Below, piece by piece: positions 37,037 to 45,049 of a stretch of DNA of 64,000 bases. The stretch is from an uncultured bacterium (GTDB lineage Bacteria > Planctomycetota > Phycisphaerae > Phycisphaerales > SM1A02), in contig CAIXJC010000013.1 in NCBI GenBank assembly GCA_903919715.1, positions 1 to 64,000 on the forward strand, written 5' to 3'. The position numbers were made by a program, and so were the translations under genes. Every line of letters begins with the position of its first letter. The stretch's first letter is position 1. The notes beneath the pieces are model-generated. The model did no database searches, had not been told where the DNA came from, and was given only the letters and a program-made list of their open reading frames with translations.

Positions 37037-37684
37037 TTACTTGGTGAAGATTCGGTCTTGCGCGGCGAGCAATGTGAGTGATGGATCACGCTGCACTCCG
37101 CGGCGATCACTGACGACTGCATGAACAGCGATGTCAGTCGGTTCGGTTGGAATCAACGGGACGAATTGAAAGTCAAAGCAGATGCCGATCGTAATGGTGC
37201 TTCGAGGAAGTCGAGCGAGATAGCGGTCGTAATATCCGCCGCCGCGACCGAGGCGAAATCCTCGCGTATCGAATGCCACGCCAGGGACGACGACGAGGTC
37301 GATTTCTTCATGCGAGATGACTTGCCCAGATTTTGGAGCGCGTACTCCAAGCGCATCTGAATCCATGGACTCATCGTCGAATGAGGTTGTTTCGATCGCG
37401 CTCATGGACTTACGCCCAACTTCAACGCGGGGAACGCAAACGGATTTTCCGCGGCGAAATGCTTCGAGAGCGATCGAAATGACATCGATCTCGCTGCGCA
37501 TTGGCATATAGAGCATCACTCGATTGGCCCGCAGAAAAGCATCGGATCGAACGAAGCGCACGCATGCGGCGTTGGACCACTCTGCGCGTTGCTCCACCGT
37601 CAGCGTCGCAAGGCGCGTGCGCATGTCGGATCGAATCGCGTTCTTGCGATCGGTGATGTCGTGAGGGGTATGCGACGCATCCAT
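37037..37684 (-). CDS. fau: 5-formyltetrahydrofolate cyclo-ligase
   Basis: 215 residues. Family motifs: MLYMPMRSEIDVISI, VPGVAFDTRGFRLGRGGGYYDRYLARLP, and VPLIPTEPTDIAVHAVVSDRRG at the C-terminal side. It returns 5-formyl-THF to the folate pool as 5,10-methenyl-THF. It is divergent from glmS with 124 bases between, and first in a unit with the L,D-transpeptidase gene. Confidence 0.93.
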   Translation of the reverse strand: MDASHTPHDITDRKNAIRSDMRTRLATLTVEQRAEWSNAACVRFVRSDAFLRANRVMLYMPMRSEIDVISIALEAFRRGKSVCVPRVEVGRKSMSAIETTSFDDESMDSDALGVRAPKSGQVISHEEIDLVVVPGVAFDTRGFRLGRGGGYYDRYLARLPRSTITIGICFDFQFVPLIPTEPTDIAVHAVVSDRRGVQRDPSLTLLAAQDRIFTK

Positions 37685-37808
37685 GCGTCAAAGTCCTCGT
37701 AGAAGGCGTCCTGCCGAGAGGCTGCACAACGCGTGCCGCCTGTTGAATGCATACGCTACCTTATGGTTCGGTTCGTGGTGTGATCTTTCATTCAAGGAGT
37801 TGACAATC

Positions 37809-39644
37809 ATGTGTGGAATCGTCGCCTATATCGGTCGCAAGCAAGCAATGCCAATCCTCCTCGAGGGGTTGAAGCGATTGGAGTATCGCGGCTATGACTC
37901 GGCCGGAATCGGCTTGATGAATCACGGACTCCATATCTGTAAAGCGGTCGGCAGAGTCCGCGTGCTGGAAGAAAAGACCCAGAGGACGGAAGGACTCAGC
38001 GGAACGATCGGTATTGCCCACACCCGCTGGGCAACCCACGGTGGTGTGACCGAGGCGAACGCCCATCCGCATCAGGATGATGTCAAGTCTGGCCATGGGA
38101 TCGCAATCATTCACAACGGCATCATCGAGAATTATGCGACATTAAAGAAGTATTTGGAGGAAAAGGGTCATACTTTCCTCAGCGAGACCGACACAGAAGT
38201 GCTTTCGCATCTGATTGGGGAGCTCTATCACGGCGATTTGGAGAAAGCGGTTCAGGCGGCGCTTCGGGAAGTCACTGGCGCCTATGCAATCGCAGTGATG
38301 TGCGCTCAGGAACCCGACACGCTGGTGGTCGCTCGCAAGGGGTCGCCCCTGATGGTCGGTGTTGGAAATGGCGAATACATCGTGGCGAGCGATTCGAGCG
38401 CGATCGTCGCTCACACGACTCAAGCCTTCACCCTTCCAGATTTCACTGTTGCAAAGTTGACGCGCGATGCTTTCCGAACCGCAACGATTGACGATGTGGC
38501 GTTCACCACCGAAGTTCGCGAGCTGGAATTCGAGTTGGCCGAAATCGACTTGGGGCCATACGAGCATTACATGCTCAAGGAGATCTTTGAGCAGCCGCGT
38601 TCGCTGCGCATGACGATGCAGGGACGAGTTGACACGCGAACGGGATCGATTGTGCTTGGTGGTATCGCCGATCATGCGCGCACGCTCGCCAATGCGAAGC
38701 GGATCGTGATGGTTGGACAAGGCACCGCGCTGCATGCAAGCATGGTTGGGAAGTACTTGATGGAAGATCTTGCAAAGATCGCAGCTGAGCATGACTTCGC
38801 AAGTGAATTTCGGTATCGCAATCCCATCGTCGACTTTGGAACATGCGTGATTGCCGTGAGTCAGTCGGGCGAAACCGCCGACACGCTTGCGGCTCTGCAA
38901 GAGGCGAAGCAGCGAGGCGCATTGACGCTTGGAGTCGTGAATGTGGTGGGCTCAACGATTGCACGCGAATCGGATGCGGGCGTGTATCTGCGTGTCGGAC
39001 CTGAAATCGGGGTTGCCAGCACGAAGGCCTTTACTGGGCAGATCTTGGCGCTTGCGATGCTCTCGCTCTATATAGGACGGCGTCGTTACCTCAGTCAGGA
39101 TTACGTGACGTCATTCTTGAAGGAGATGGCTGAGATCCCACAAAAGATTCAGCGCATTCTTGAAACAACGGACGCGATTCGCAAAGCAACGGCGAAGTAT
39201 GTCTCGCGCGAGAACTGGCTCTTTCTTGGTCGAGGGGTCAATTATCCCGTTGCGCTCGAAGGCGCACTGAAGCTGAAAGAAATTTCGTACATCCATGCGG
39301 AGGGAATGCCCGCCGCCGAGATGAAGCATGGTCCGATTGCGTTGATTGACAAAGGGATGCCCGTGGTGTTTGTGGCGACACGCAATTCGCAATACGAAAA
39401 AGTCCTTGCCAATATTTCTGAAGTACGGAGTCGTGGCGGACATGTGATCGCAGTCGCGACCGAAGGCGATGAACATATTCGCACAATCGCCGAGGACGTT
39501 TTCTATGTGCCCGACGTCATCGAACAGTTGCAGCCACTTGTTTCAGTCATTCCGCTGCAATTGCTGGCCTATCATGCTGCAGTTCTTCGAGGGAAAGATG
39601 TGGACAAGCCGCGCAATCTTGCGAAGAGCGTGACTGTTGAATGA
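37809..39644 (+). CDS. glmS: Glutamine-fructose-6-phosphate aminotransferase
   Basis: 611 residues. The start is fixed by MCGIVAYIG (Cys2 is the glutaminase nucleophile) and AAGGAG 9 bases upstream. The glutaminase half holds RLEYRGYDSAGI and HTRWATHGGVTEANAHPH; two SIS domains follow, with SQSGETADTLAALQEAK, STKAFTGQIL, and the C-terminal KSVTVE. It makes glucosamine-6-phosphate for cell wall and LPS. No glmS ribozyme is visible upstream. Confidence 0.97.
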   Translation: MCGIVAYIGRKQAMPILLEGLKRLEYRGYDSAGIGLMNHGLHICKAVGRVRVLEEKTQRTEGLSGTIGIAHTRWATHGGVTEANAHPHQDDVKSGHGIAIIHNGIIENYATLKKYLEEKGHTFLSETDTEVLSHLIGELYHGDLEKAVQAALREVTGAYAIAVMCAQEPDTLVVARKGSPLMVGVGNGEYIVASDSSAIVAHTTQAFTLPDFTVAKLTRDAFRTATIDDVAFTTEVRELEFELAEIDLGPYEHYMLKEIFEQPRSLRMTMQGRVDTRTGSIVLGGIADHARTLANAKRIVMVGQGTALHASMVGKYLMEDLAKIAAEHDFASEFRYRNPIVDFGTCVIAVSQSGETADTLAALQEAKQRGALTLGVVNVVGSTIARESDAGVYLRVGPEIGVASTKAFTGQILALAMLSLYIGRRRYLSQDYVTSFLKEMAEIPQKIQRILETTDAIRKATAKYVSRENWLFLGRGVNYPVALEGALKLKEISYIHAEGMPAAEMKHGPIALIDKGMPVVFVATRNSQYEKVLANISEVRSRGGHVIAVATEGDEHIRTIAEDVFYVPDVIEQLQPLVSVIPLQLLAYHAAVLRGKDVDKPRNLAKSVTVE

Positions 39645-39674
39645 CCGTTCAGATAACCGCTTAAGAGGACACAC

Positions 39675-40283
39675 ATGATTCCAACCATTCGTCACGCAAT
39701 CGTCTCCGCAATTCTGCTTGCGACTGGCGTCGCATGCGCGCAGACGGCACCTCAAAGTTCGGAACTCACTGAAAAGTGGAAAGAGAAAACGATGTATTCA
39801 ATCTCAATCAAGGATATTGCAGGGAAACCAGTTGACCTTGCTCAGTACAAGGGAAAAGTCGTTGTGATCGTCAATGTCGCGAGCAAGTGTGGATACACGC
39901 CGCAGTACGCAGGACTACAGAAGTTGTACGACGACATGAAGAGCAAAGGCGTTGTGGTGATCGGCATCCCAAGCAACGATTTCGGCGGGCAAGAACCGGG
40001 ATCGCCAGAAGAGATCCAATCTTTCTGCAGCAAGAATTACGGAGTGACATTCCCATTGATGGAAAAGTCCCAGACGAAGGCTGGGGCAGGGCAGTCTGAA
40101 ATCTATGAGTTCCTTGGAACGCGCACGGGTAAGTTGCCGGCGTGGAATTTTTCGAAGTATGTGATCGGCAAGGATGGACAGCCAATCGATTTCTTCGGCA
40201 GTTCCATAAAGCCTGATAGTGCCGAACTGAAGAAGTCCATCGAGACTGCGCTTGCCGCCGCACCGTTGACTGCGAAACCATGA
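39675..40283 (+). CDS. Exported glutathione peroxidase (thioredoxin-like fold)
   Basis: 202 residues with a signal peptide (cleavage near ACAQ, residue 23). Catalytic motifs: NVASKCGYTPQY (peroxidatic Cys instead of selenocysteine), FGGQEPGSPEEIQSFC with the second Cys, FPLMEKSQ, and WNFSKYVIGKDG. It reduces hydroperoxides in the periplasm; Cys types usually use thioredoxin. Its stop overlaps the start of the next gene (ATGA). Confidence 0.93.
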   Translation: MIPTIRHAIVSAILLATGVACAQTAPQSSELTEKWKEKTMYSISIKDIAGKPVDLAQYKGKVVVIVNVASKCGYTPQYAGLQKLYDDMKSKGVVVIGIPSNDFGGQEPGSPEEIQSFCSKNYGVTFPLMEKSQTKAGAGQSEIYEFLGTRTGKLPAWNFSKYVIGKDGQPIDFFGSSIKPDSAELKKSIETALAAAPLTAKP

Positions 40284-42097
40284 AGTTGCTGCAACCGCTG
40301 CGTCAATCGCTTCGTGCATGCGCATTCGCGGTAACTCTGGTCGCAACAGCTGGATCAAGTGCTGATGCGCTCGACGATGTCTTGGCGCTCATCCCAAAGG
40401 ATGCGGTCAGTGTCGTCGTGATTCCAAGCCTGGCCAAAACTTCGAGCGATGTTGAAGCATGCATCGCGGGAATGGATCGCAAAGAAACTGTGATTGTTGG
40501 ACGTCCCGTCGATCAATTGCGTGGAATGCTGGGAATCCGTGAAGGCTTCGATGAACATGGATCGATGGCGATTTGGACTCCAAGTGTGTTTAAGGCCGAT
40601 GGCGATACAGGCGGCACACGACCATTTGTTGTGCTGATTCCAAGCGACGATCCCGCGGCGTTTCGAACCGCAAACATTGCGCCAGGCGATGATGGCGTCG
40701 GAACTTTTCGCGGCGAACGCGTTTATTCACGGGTCCTCGCGAAATATGTCCTTGTCTCGACATCGAAGATGGCGGTTGATGGATATGACGCTGCGGGAGG
40801 AATTGGTGCGGTGCTCGCAACGAAAATCGGCGAGCGAGGCATGGCTCTTGCGCGCGGTGCTGATGTGATCGCATGGGCAAGTGCAATCGCACTGGCTGAG
40901 GCGCAGGACACGGCATCGGATCGAGCGCAGCAGAGCGGTCGAGCGCCTGAGGGAATCACGGGTGAGTTTGCTGGACGCATGGCAAAGTTTCGCGCATTGT
41001 TCGCAGGACTCTCAGATGGATTGCTCGTCCTCGACGCAGATGCGCTGGGACTTTCGGTGCGCGCATATTCCGTGTATTCGACAGAGAGTGAATTGACGAA
41101 GATTGCTGCTGATGCGAAGCCCGTTGTTGGCGGTGGCGCTGCGACGCTTTCAGGATTGCCAAAGGCGCCTTTCTATATCGCAGGCGCGATCGATGCGCAG
41201 GCGTTGGGTGGTGCAAACAAACTTGACGCATTGACCGAAGCGCTTGGACTCTCTGATCTCATTCCTGCGTGGCTCTCAAAAGCAAAGGAAGGCGTCCGTT
41301 CGATTCGCTTCGCAGCGTATCCGTCGAAGTTAGGGATTCTTGCGGGCGGAGCGCTGAATGATTGCGCGCTCTTGATCGAGACAGATCAGCCGCAAGCCAT
41401 TCGCGATCTCTTCAAGTCTTCTTTGATGACAAAGAGTGGAAGCACTGAAGGTGTGCGACAAGAACCGTCATGGGAGGATGGACGAACATTAAAGAGCGGG
41501 GTCGTGGTTGATGCATTCGAGTTGAAAGAAACTCCGCTCGGCCCGAGCGAAGCCGAAGGCGCGGATCTCAGCGGCGTTGCGATGCGCCAACTCACGCGTC
41601 AAGCAATCTTCGGTTCGCGGGGAATGCATGGATTCGTGAAAGTCATGCCCAAAGCGGTTGTCATCACTTTCAGTCAGCGCCCCGACGTGCTCGATCAAGC
41701 AATCGCAGCTGAAAATGGCGGCGAGTCACTCAAAGATGAAAGCGTGCTCGTTGCGATGAAGCCGTGGCTCGTGCCAGGCGCTCAAGTCGAAGCGTTCATT
41801 TCTGTTGGGCAAATTCTCAAAGTTGTTAAGCAAATTGCCGACTCGTTCGGCGGTGGTGGAATGTCGCTGCCAGCGATTCCTACTCGTAGCCCGCCGATTG
41901 CGATCGCACTTCGATCTGATCCACACGCGTTCGAAGCTGCAGTGATGATTCCCACTGCAGTGCTCGCCGCGGGATATGACCAAGCTTTGAAAGGTGCGCT
42001 GGGTGGAGGCGTGGGTGGAGGTCGCGGAAACGTTGAACCGGCTGAGAGCGGCGAGAGCAATAAAGAAATCCGCGGTGGCACCGTTGTTCCCAAATAG
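40280..42097 (+). CDS. Secreted protein of unknown function
   Basis: 605 residues. A signal peptide (cleavage about residue 30, SSADA) precedes a long alpha/beta protein with no recognised domain. Repeated phrases (ALIPKDAVSVVVIPSL, HGSMAIWTPSVF, PFVVLIPSDDPAAF, ISVGQILKVVKQIADS) resemble the DUF3352-like secreted proteins of Planctomycetota. The C-terminus ends in a Gly-rich stretch (GALGGGVGGG) and a charged tail. It is coupled to the peroxidase gene by ATGA and its last bases overlap the likely start of folP. Confidence 0.85.
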   Translation: MKLLQPLRQSLRACAFAVTLVATAGSSADALDDVLALIPKDAVSVVVIPSLAKTSSDVEACIAGMDRKETVIVGRPVDQLRGMLGIREGFDEHGSMAIWTPSVFKADGDTGGTRPFVVLIPSDDPAAFRTANIAPGDDGVGTFRGERVYSRVLAKYVLVSTSKMAVDGYDAAGGIGAVLATKIGERGMALARGADVIAWASAIALAEAQDTASDRAQQSGRAPEGITGEFAGRMAKFRALFAGLSDGLLVLDADALGLSVRAYSVYSTESELTKIAADAKPVVGGGAATLSGLPKAPFYIAGAIDAQALGGANKLDALTEALGLSDLIPAWLSKAKEGVRSIRFAAYPSKLGILAGGALNDCALLIETDQPQAIRDLFKSSLMTKSGSTEGVRQEPSWEDGRTLKSGVVVDAFELKETPLGPSEAEGADLSGVAMRQLTRQAIFGSRGMHGFVKVMPKAVVITFSQRPDVLDQAIAAENGGESLKDESVLVAMKPWLVPGAQVEAFISVGQILKVVKQIADSFGGGGMSLPAIPTRSPPIAIALRSDPHAFEAAVMIPTAVLAAGYDQALKGALGGGVGGGRGNVEPAESGESNKEIRGGTVVPK

Positions 42098-43046
42098 TCA
42101 GTCTGCGTCGCTTTGGCGCATCTCGCCCGACCGCACGCTGCACTGCTCGCCGAGCGAGCGTGGGGCTTCGCACGCACTCGCAACCGCAGGCACCGCCGTC
42201 ATGGCGATCATCAATGTGACCCCTGATTCTTTTTCGGATGGCGGAGAGCACAACGATATCGAACGTGCCTGCGCATTTGCCAAAGCATGCGTTGATGACG
42301 GTGCGCGCATCGTGGATATTGGCGGCGAAAGCACTCGGCCGGGCGCGGCGTCTGTTTCTGATGCGCAGCAAATCGAGCGAACCCGGCCGGTGATAGTGCG
42401 ACTCAGGAACGAATTGCCAGCAGAGATCGCGATTTCAGTTGACACAACACGCGCGATCGTCGCCGAGTCCGCCCTCGATGCTGGAGCAACGATCGTCAAT
42501 GATGTCAGTGCAGGGCAAGACGATTCAAGCATGTTCGCACTCGTCGCTCGACGCAAGTGTGGATATGTCCTGATGCATCGACTCTGCAATCCGAGCCACG
42601 ATTCGTATAGCGATCGTTACATCGAAGCGCCGCAGTACTGCGACGTCGTTGCGGAAGTCTGCAACTGGTTGCGCGATCGTGCGCATGCGGCCGAAGCTGC
42701 GGGGATTGCGCGTAATGCGATTGCTTTGGATCCTGGACTTGGATTTGGAAAATCGGTCGAGCAAAACTTTGCGCTCATCGCGCGAATGCGCGAAGTCGTT
42801 GCGCTTGGATATCCGGTCGTCGTTTCCGCAAGTCGCAAATCATTTCTTGGCACAGTGACTGGCGAGACGCAACCGTCAGCGCGAGTGGCGGCGAGCGTGG
42901 CCGCAGCATTGGAGATGGCTCAGGCGGGAGTTGCGGTCGTTCGGGCGCATGACATTCGAGCTCACGTCGACGCCCTTCGAGTTCGTCAGGCAATCGAAGC
43001 CCAAATCGACGCCCAAATTGAAGCCCAAATCGATAGCCAGAAATAA
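42075..43046 (+). CDS. folP: Dihydropteroate synthase
   Basis: About 323 residues. TIM-barrel motifs: MAIINVTPDSFSDGG, RIVDIGGESTRPGA, ISVDTTRAIVAE, TIVNDVSAG, ALDPGLGFGKS, VVVSASRKSFLG, RAHDIRAHVDALR. It joins p-aminobenzoate to the pterin; pabB is also in this window (50434-51834). The start is uncertain: GTG 42075 or TTG 42084, both inside the end of the previous gene. The C-terminus is a 12-base tandem repeat (42996 onward) coding for E/D-A-Q-I units. Confidence 0.92.
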   Translation: MAPLFPNSQSASLWRISPDRTLHCSPSERGASHALATAGTAVMAIINVTPDSFSDGGEHNDIERACAFAKACVDDGARIVDIGGESTRPGAASVSDAQQIERTRPVIVRLRNELPAEIAISVDTTRAIVAESALDAGATIVNDVSAGQDDSSMFALVARRKCGYVLMHRLCNPSHDSYSDRYIEAPQYCDVVAEVCNWLRDRAHAAEAAGIARNAIALDPGLGFGKSVEQNFALIARMREVVALGYPVVVSASRKSFLGTVTGETQPSARVAASVAAALEMAQAGVAVVRAHDIRAHVDALRVRQAIEAQIDAQIEAQIDSQK

Positions 43047-43142
43047 TCGGAAAAACAAGATATTTCTCGACACACTCCGACCATCGGTCGCTGATACTAT
43101 TTCCCCTCGCAATTCTTCTCAAACCTTTTTGGAGACGCTCTT

Positions 43143-43472
43143 ATGGCTGGTCAGAACACGCTCGAATTCACCGATGGAAACTTCAAGGCTGATGTGATGG
43201 AATCAACGGTTCCAGTCTTGGTCGACTTCTGGGCAGAATGGTGCGGACCATGCCGTGCGCTCGGTCCAGCCATCGACGAACTTGCGAATGATTACAAGGG
43301 CAAGGCGAAAGTCGGCAAGGTCAATGTCGATAACAGCCGCGAAGTGGCGCTGCAATTCGGAATTCAGTCGATTCCGACACTACTCATTATTAAGAACGGC
43401 CAGATTCATAAGAAGATGGTTGGCTTGGTATCGAAAACTGTCTTGGCAGGAGCTCTCGATTCGGCGATGTGA
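43143..43472 (+). CDS. trxA: Thioredoxin
   Basis: 109 residues. Canonical active site in VDFWAEWCGPCRALGP, cis-Pro in IQSIPTLLIIKNG, and VNVDNSREVALQFG. GGAG lies 10 bases before the ATG. It reduces cytosolic disulfides and may reduce the peroxidase 3.5 kb upstream after export counterparts, which is speculation. Single gene with 96 bases of upstream space. Confidence 0.97.
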   Translation: MAGQNTLEFTDGNFKADVMESTVPVLVDFWAEWCGPCRALGPAIDELANDYKGKAKVGKVNVDNSREVALQFGIQSIPTLLIIKNGQIHKKMVGLVSKTVLAGALDSAM

Positions 43473-43524
43473 TCGTCGATCGGCACATCGATGACAGCGT
43501 CGATGTGATACGCTTCGATTTGTA

Positions 43525-43597
43525 GGGCCTGTAGCTCAATTGGGAGAGCGCTTCCATGGCATGGAAGAGGTCGTCGGTTCGAGCCCGATCAGGTCCA
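43525..43597 (+). tRNA. tRNA-Ala (anticodon GGC)
   Basis: Complete cloverleaf: acceptor GGGCCTG/CAGGTCC with discriminator A, D-arm GCTCAATTGGGAGAGC, anticodon stem CTTCC/GGAAG around ATGGCAT giving GGC, T-arm around TCGGTTCGAGCCCGA. The 3' CCA is not encoded. Four tandem repeats begin 4 bases downstream. Confidence 0.95.
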
Positions 43598-43600
43598 TTG

Positions 43601-43700
43601 GGTTTCACGCGCCGCAGCGCTGAGGGGTTTCACGCGCCGCAGCGCTGAGGGGTTTCACGCGCCGCAGCGCTGAGGGGTTTCACGCGCCGCAGCGCTGAGG
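43601..43700 (+). repeat. Four perfect tandem copies of a 25-bp unit
   Basis: The unit GGTTTCACGCGCCGCAGCGC plus TGAGG is repeated exactly at 43601-43625, 43626-43650, 43651-43675 and 43676-43700. Each unit holds the near-palindrome CCGCAGCGCTGAGG, with a perfect 8-bp core CAGCGCTG. There are no spacers, so this is not a CRISPR array. It lies between tRNA-Ala and a hairpin. Confidence 0.97.
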
Positions 43701-43702
43701 AG

Positions 43703-43757
43703 AAAACGCCGTAGGTTTCATGAGCAGTTCCGCTGAATCATGACTCGCGGCGTTTTT
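43703..43757 (+). terminator. Hairpin with T-run, possible terminator
   Basis: AAAACGCCG (43703-43711) pairs with CGGCGTTTT (43748-43756) around a 36-base loop, and T continues at the 3' side. It may end transcription from tRNA-Ala through the repeats. The long loop makes it less typical. Confidence 0.45.
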
Positions 43758-43865
43758 CGTTGGGCGTGCCTGCAAAGGGTTTCGCCTTGAATTGATTTGG
43801 AATCTATTCGGCCCCATGCCGACTCAAGATCGCGAACGAAATCGCGACAGGTACCATTTAGCCCA

Positions 43866-44885
43866 ATGATCAATTCCGTTCGCAATACCGTGCTGATGTT
43901 GGTTGGGGTGTTGATGGTGGCGGGACTTTTTGGTGCAAATCAAGGTGGCACTGCTTCAGCGAAGCCGATGCCAAAGCCCGCGCCCGCTGCAACTGCATCG
44001 CCACTTTCTTGGGCCGAAGTTCTCCAACAGAATCCCGATCCCAAGGTTGTCACCAATGCGGATTTTCTCAAGCGCATCAGGGAAACAAAGTTGCCGTGGC
44101 GAGTGAAGGACAAAGCAAGTGGCATGGAGATGTTGCTCGTGCCGCCAGGCAAGTTGGTAATGGGCATGAGTCCAGGAGATACAGAAGCGCACGATGGTGA
44201 AAAACCCGCGCACGAAGTGACAATCACGAAGGCGTTTTATCTAGGGCGCACTGAAGTAACACAAGTGCAGTGGGTGAAGGTGATGGGAGAGACTCCGAGT
44301 CAATTTAAAATATCGAGCGAAAGCCGCGACACAAAGATTGCGCAGTACATGCAAGAGGGGCTGACCAAGCAAGAGGCACAAGAAAAAGCTGGTGCAGAAT
44401 CACCAAACAAATTGTTCGCGGCAACAAATCCAGTCGAAAAGGTCTCGTGGGATGACTGTCAGAAGTTCTGCGCAAAGACAGGGATGAAACTTCCAACCGA
44501 AGCACAGTGGGAATATGCGTGTCGAGCGGGCGTCGACAAAGCGACCTACGGCGAACGGGATCAGATCGCGTGGTACAGCAAGAACTCCGATTCGGCCACA
44601 CACCCAGTCGCAAAGAAAGCGCCCAATGCACTTGGCTTCTACGACATGATCGGCAATGTTTGGGAGTGGACCAACGATTGGTACGAAGAAGTTGGCTATT
44701 ACAAATCCTGCGCAGACGGTGTGGTTGATCCAACGGGTCCTGCGCAGGGTGAATTTGGCGACCGCGTTCTGCGCGGCGGGGGCTGGGACGGCAACACCCT
44801 CTGCCGTGCCTCGGGTCGCGTCAACGGCGCCCCGGGCACCCACTGCGCCAATATCGGCTGCCGTTTCGCGAGGAGTGCCGATTAA
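43866..44885 (+). CDS. Exported FGE/SUMF1-fold protein, candidate DGR target
   Basis: 339 residues from ATG 43866. An N-terminal hydrophobic segment (VRNTVLMLVGVLMVAGLF) acts as signal or anchor. The FGE-sulfatase (C-type-lectin-like) domain follows: EMLLVPPGKLVMGMSPGD, FYLGRTEVTQVQWVKVMG, NPVEKVSWDDCQKFCAKTG, LPTEAQWEYACRAG, GFYDMIGNVWEWTNDWY, RVLRGGGWDGN, IGCRFAR. The last ~40 codons differ from the rest in base composition and are annotated separately as a possible variable region. FGE-fold proteins are common ligand-binding targets of diversity-generating retroelements; true formylglycine enzymes need further cysteines not evident here. Confidence 0.88.
   Translation: MINSVRNTVLMLVGVLMVAGLFGANQGGTASAKPMPKPAPAATASPLSWAEVLQQNPDPKVVTNADFLKRIRETKLPWRVKDKASGMEMLLVPPGKLVMGMSPGDTEAHDGEKPAHEVTITKAFYLGRTEVTQVQWVKVMGETPSQFKISSESRDTKIAQYMQEGLTKQEAQEKAGAESPNKLFAATNPVEKVSWDDCQKFCAKTGMKLPTEAQWEYACRAGVDKATYGERDQIAWYSKNSDSATHPVAKKAPNALGFYDMIGNVWEWTNDWYEEVGYYKSCADGVVDPTGPAQGEFGDRVLRGGGWDGNTLCRASGRVNGAPGTHCANIGCRFARSAD
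44757..44876 (+). other. Possible DGR variable region
   Basis: A GC-rich stretch (about 75 percent by hand count over 114 bases) at the 3' end of a gene of roughly average composition. Codons for residues after RVLRGGGW are mostly NNC (GAC GGC AAC ACC CTC TGC, then GTC AAC GGC GCC, then GGC ACC CAC TGC GCC AAT ATC), as expected if AAC codons of a template repeat were changed at adenines. Position, fold and reading frame match known FGE-type targets. The template and reverse transcriptase are not in the window. Confidence 0.55.
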
Positions 44886-44928
44886 CCTTTTTCCTTTTTT
44901 CTTTTCCCTTTCAACTTTTGATTTATTC

Positions 44929-44944
44929 CGCGGCCTTCGCCGCG
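44929..44944 (+). other. Small stem-loop downstream of candidate variable region
   Basis: CGCGGC (44929-44934), loop CTTC, GCCGCG (44939-44944): a perfect 6-bp stem with a tetraloop, 44 bases after the stop codon and after a T/C-rich tract (44885-44920). DGR target sites often carry a short GC hairpin just after the variable region; here it fits that position. It could instead be a terminator without a T-run. Confidence 0.6.
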
Positions 44945-45049
44945 CGTGATTTAGTGGGCTGCGAAGGCTGTCCACCCACGGGCCGTGAAATTTTCGTAAA
45001 AACAAAAACGTCTAATGCCTAGTAACCCCAACAACCCAAACCCAACACT

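Noticed and set aside
37685-37808. glmS ribozyme upstream of glmS
   Set aside because: The 124-base interval is short and does not show the conserved glmS ribozyme core; an ordinary divergent promoter is more likely.
43601-43700. CRISPR array
   Set aside because: The 25-bp units are directly adjacent with no spacers and no cas genes are in the window.
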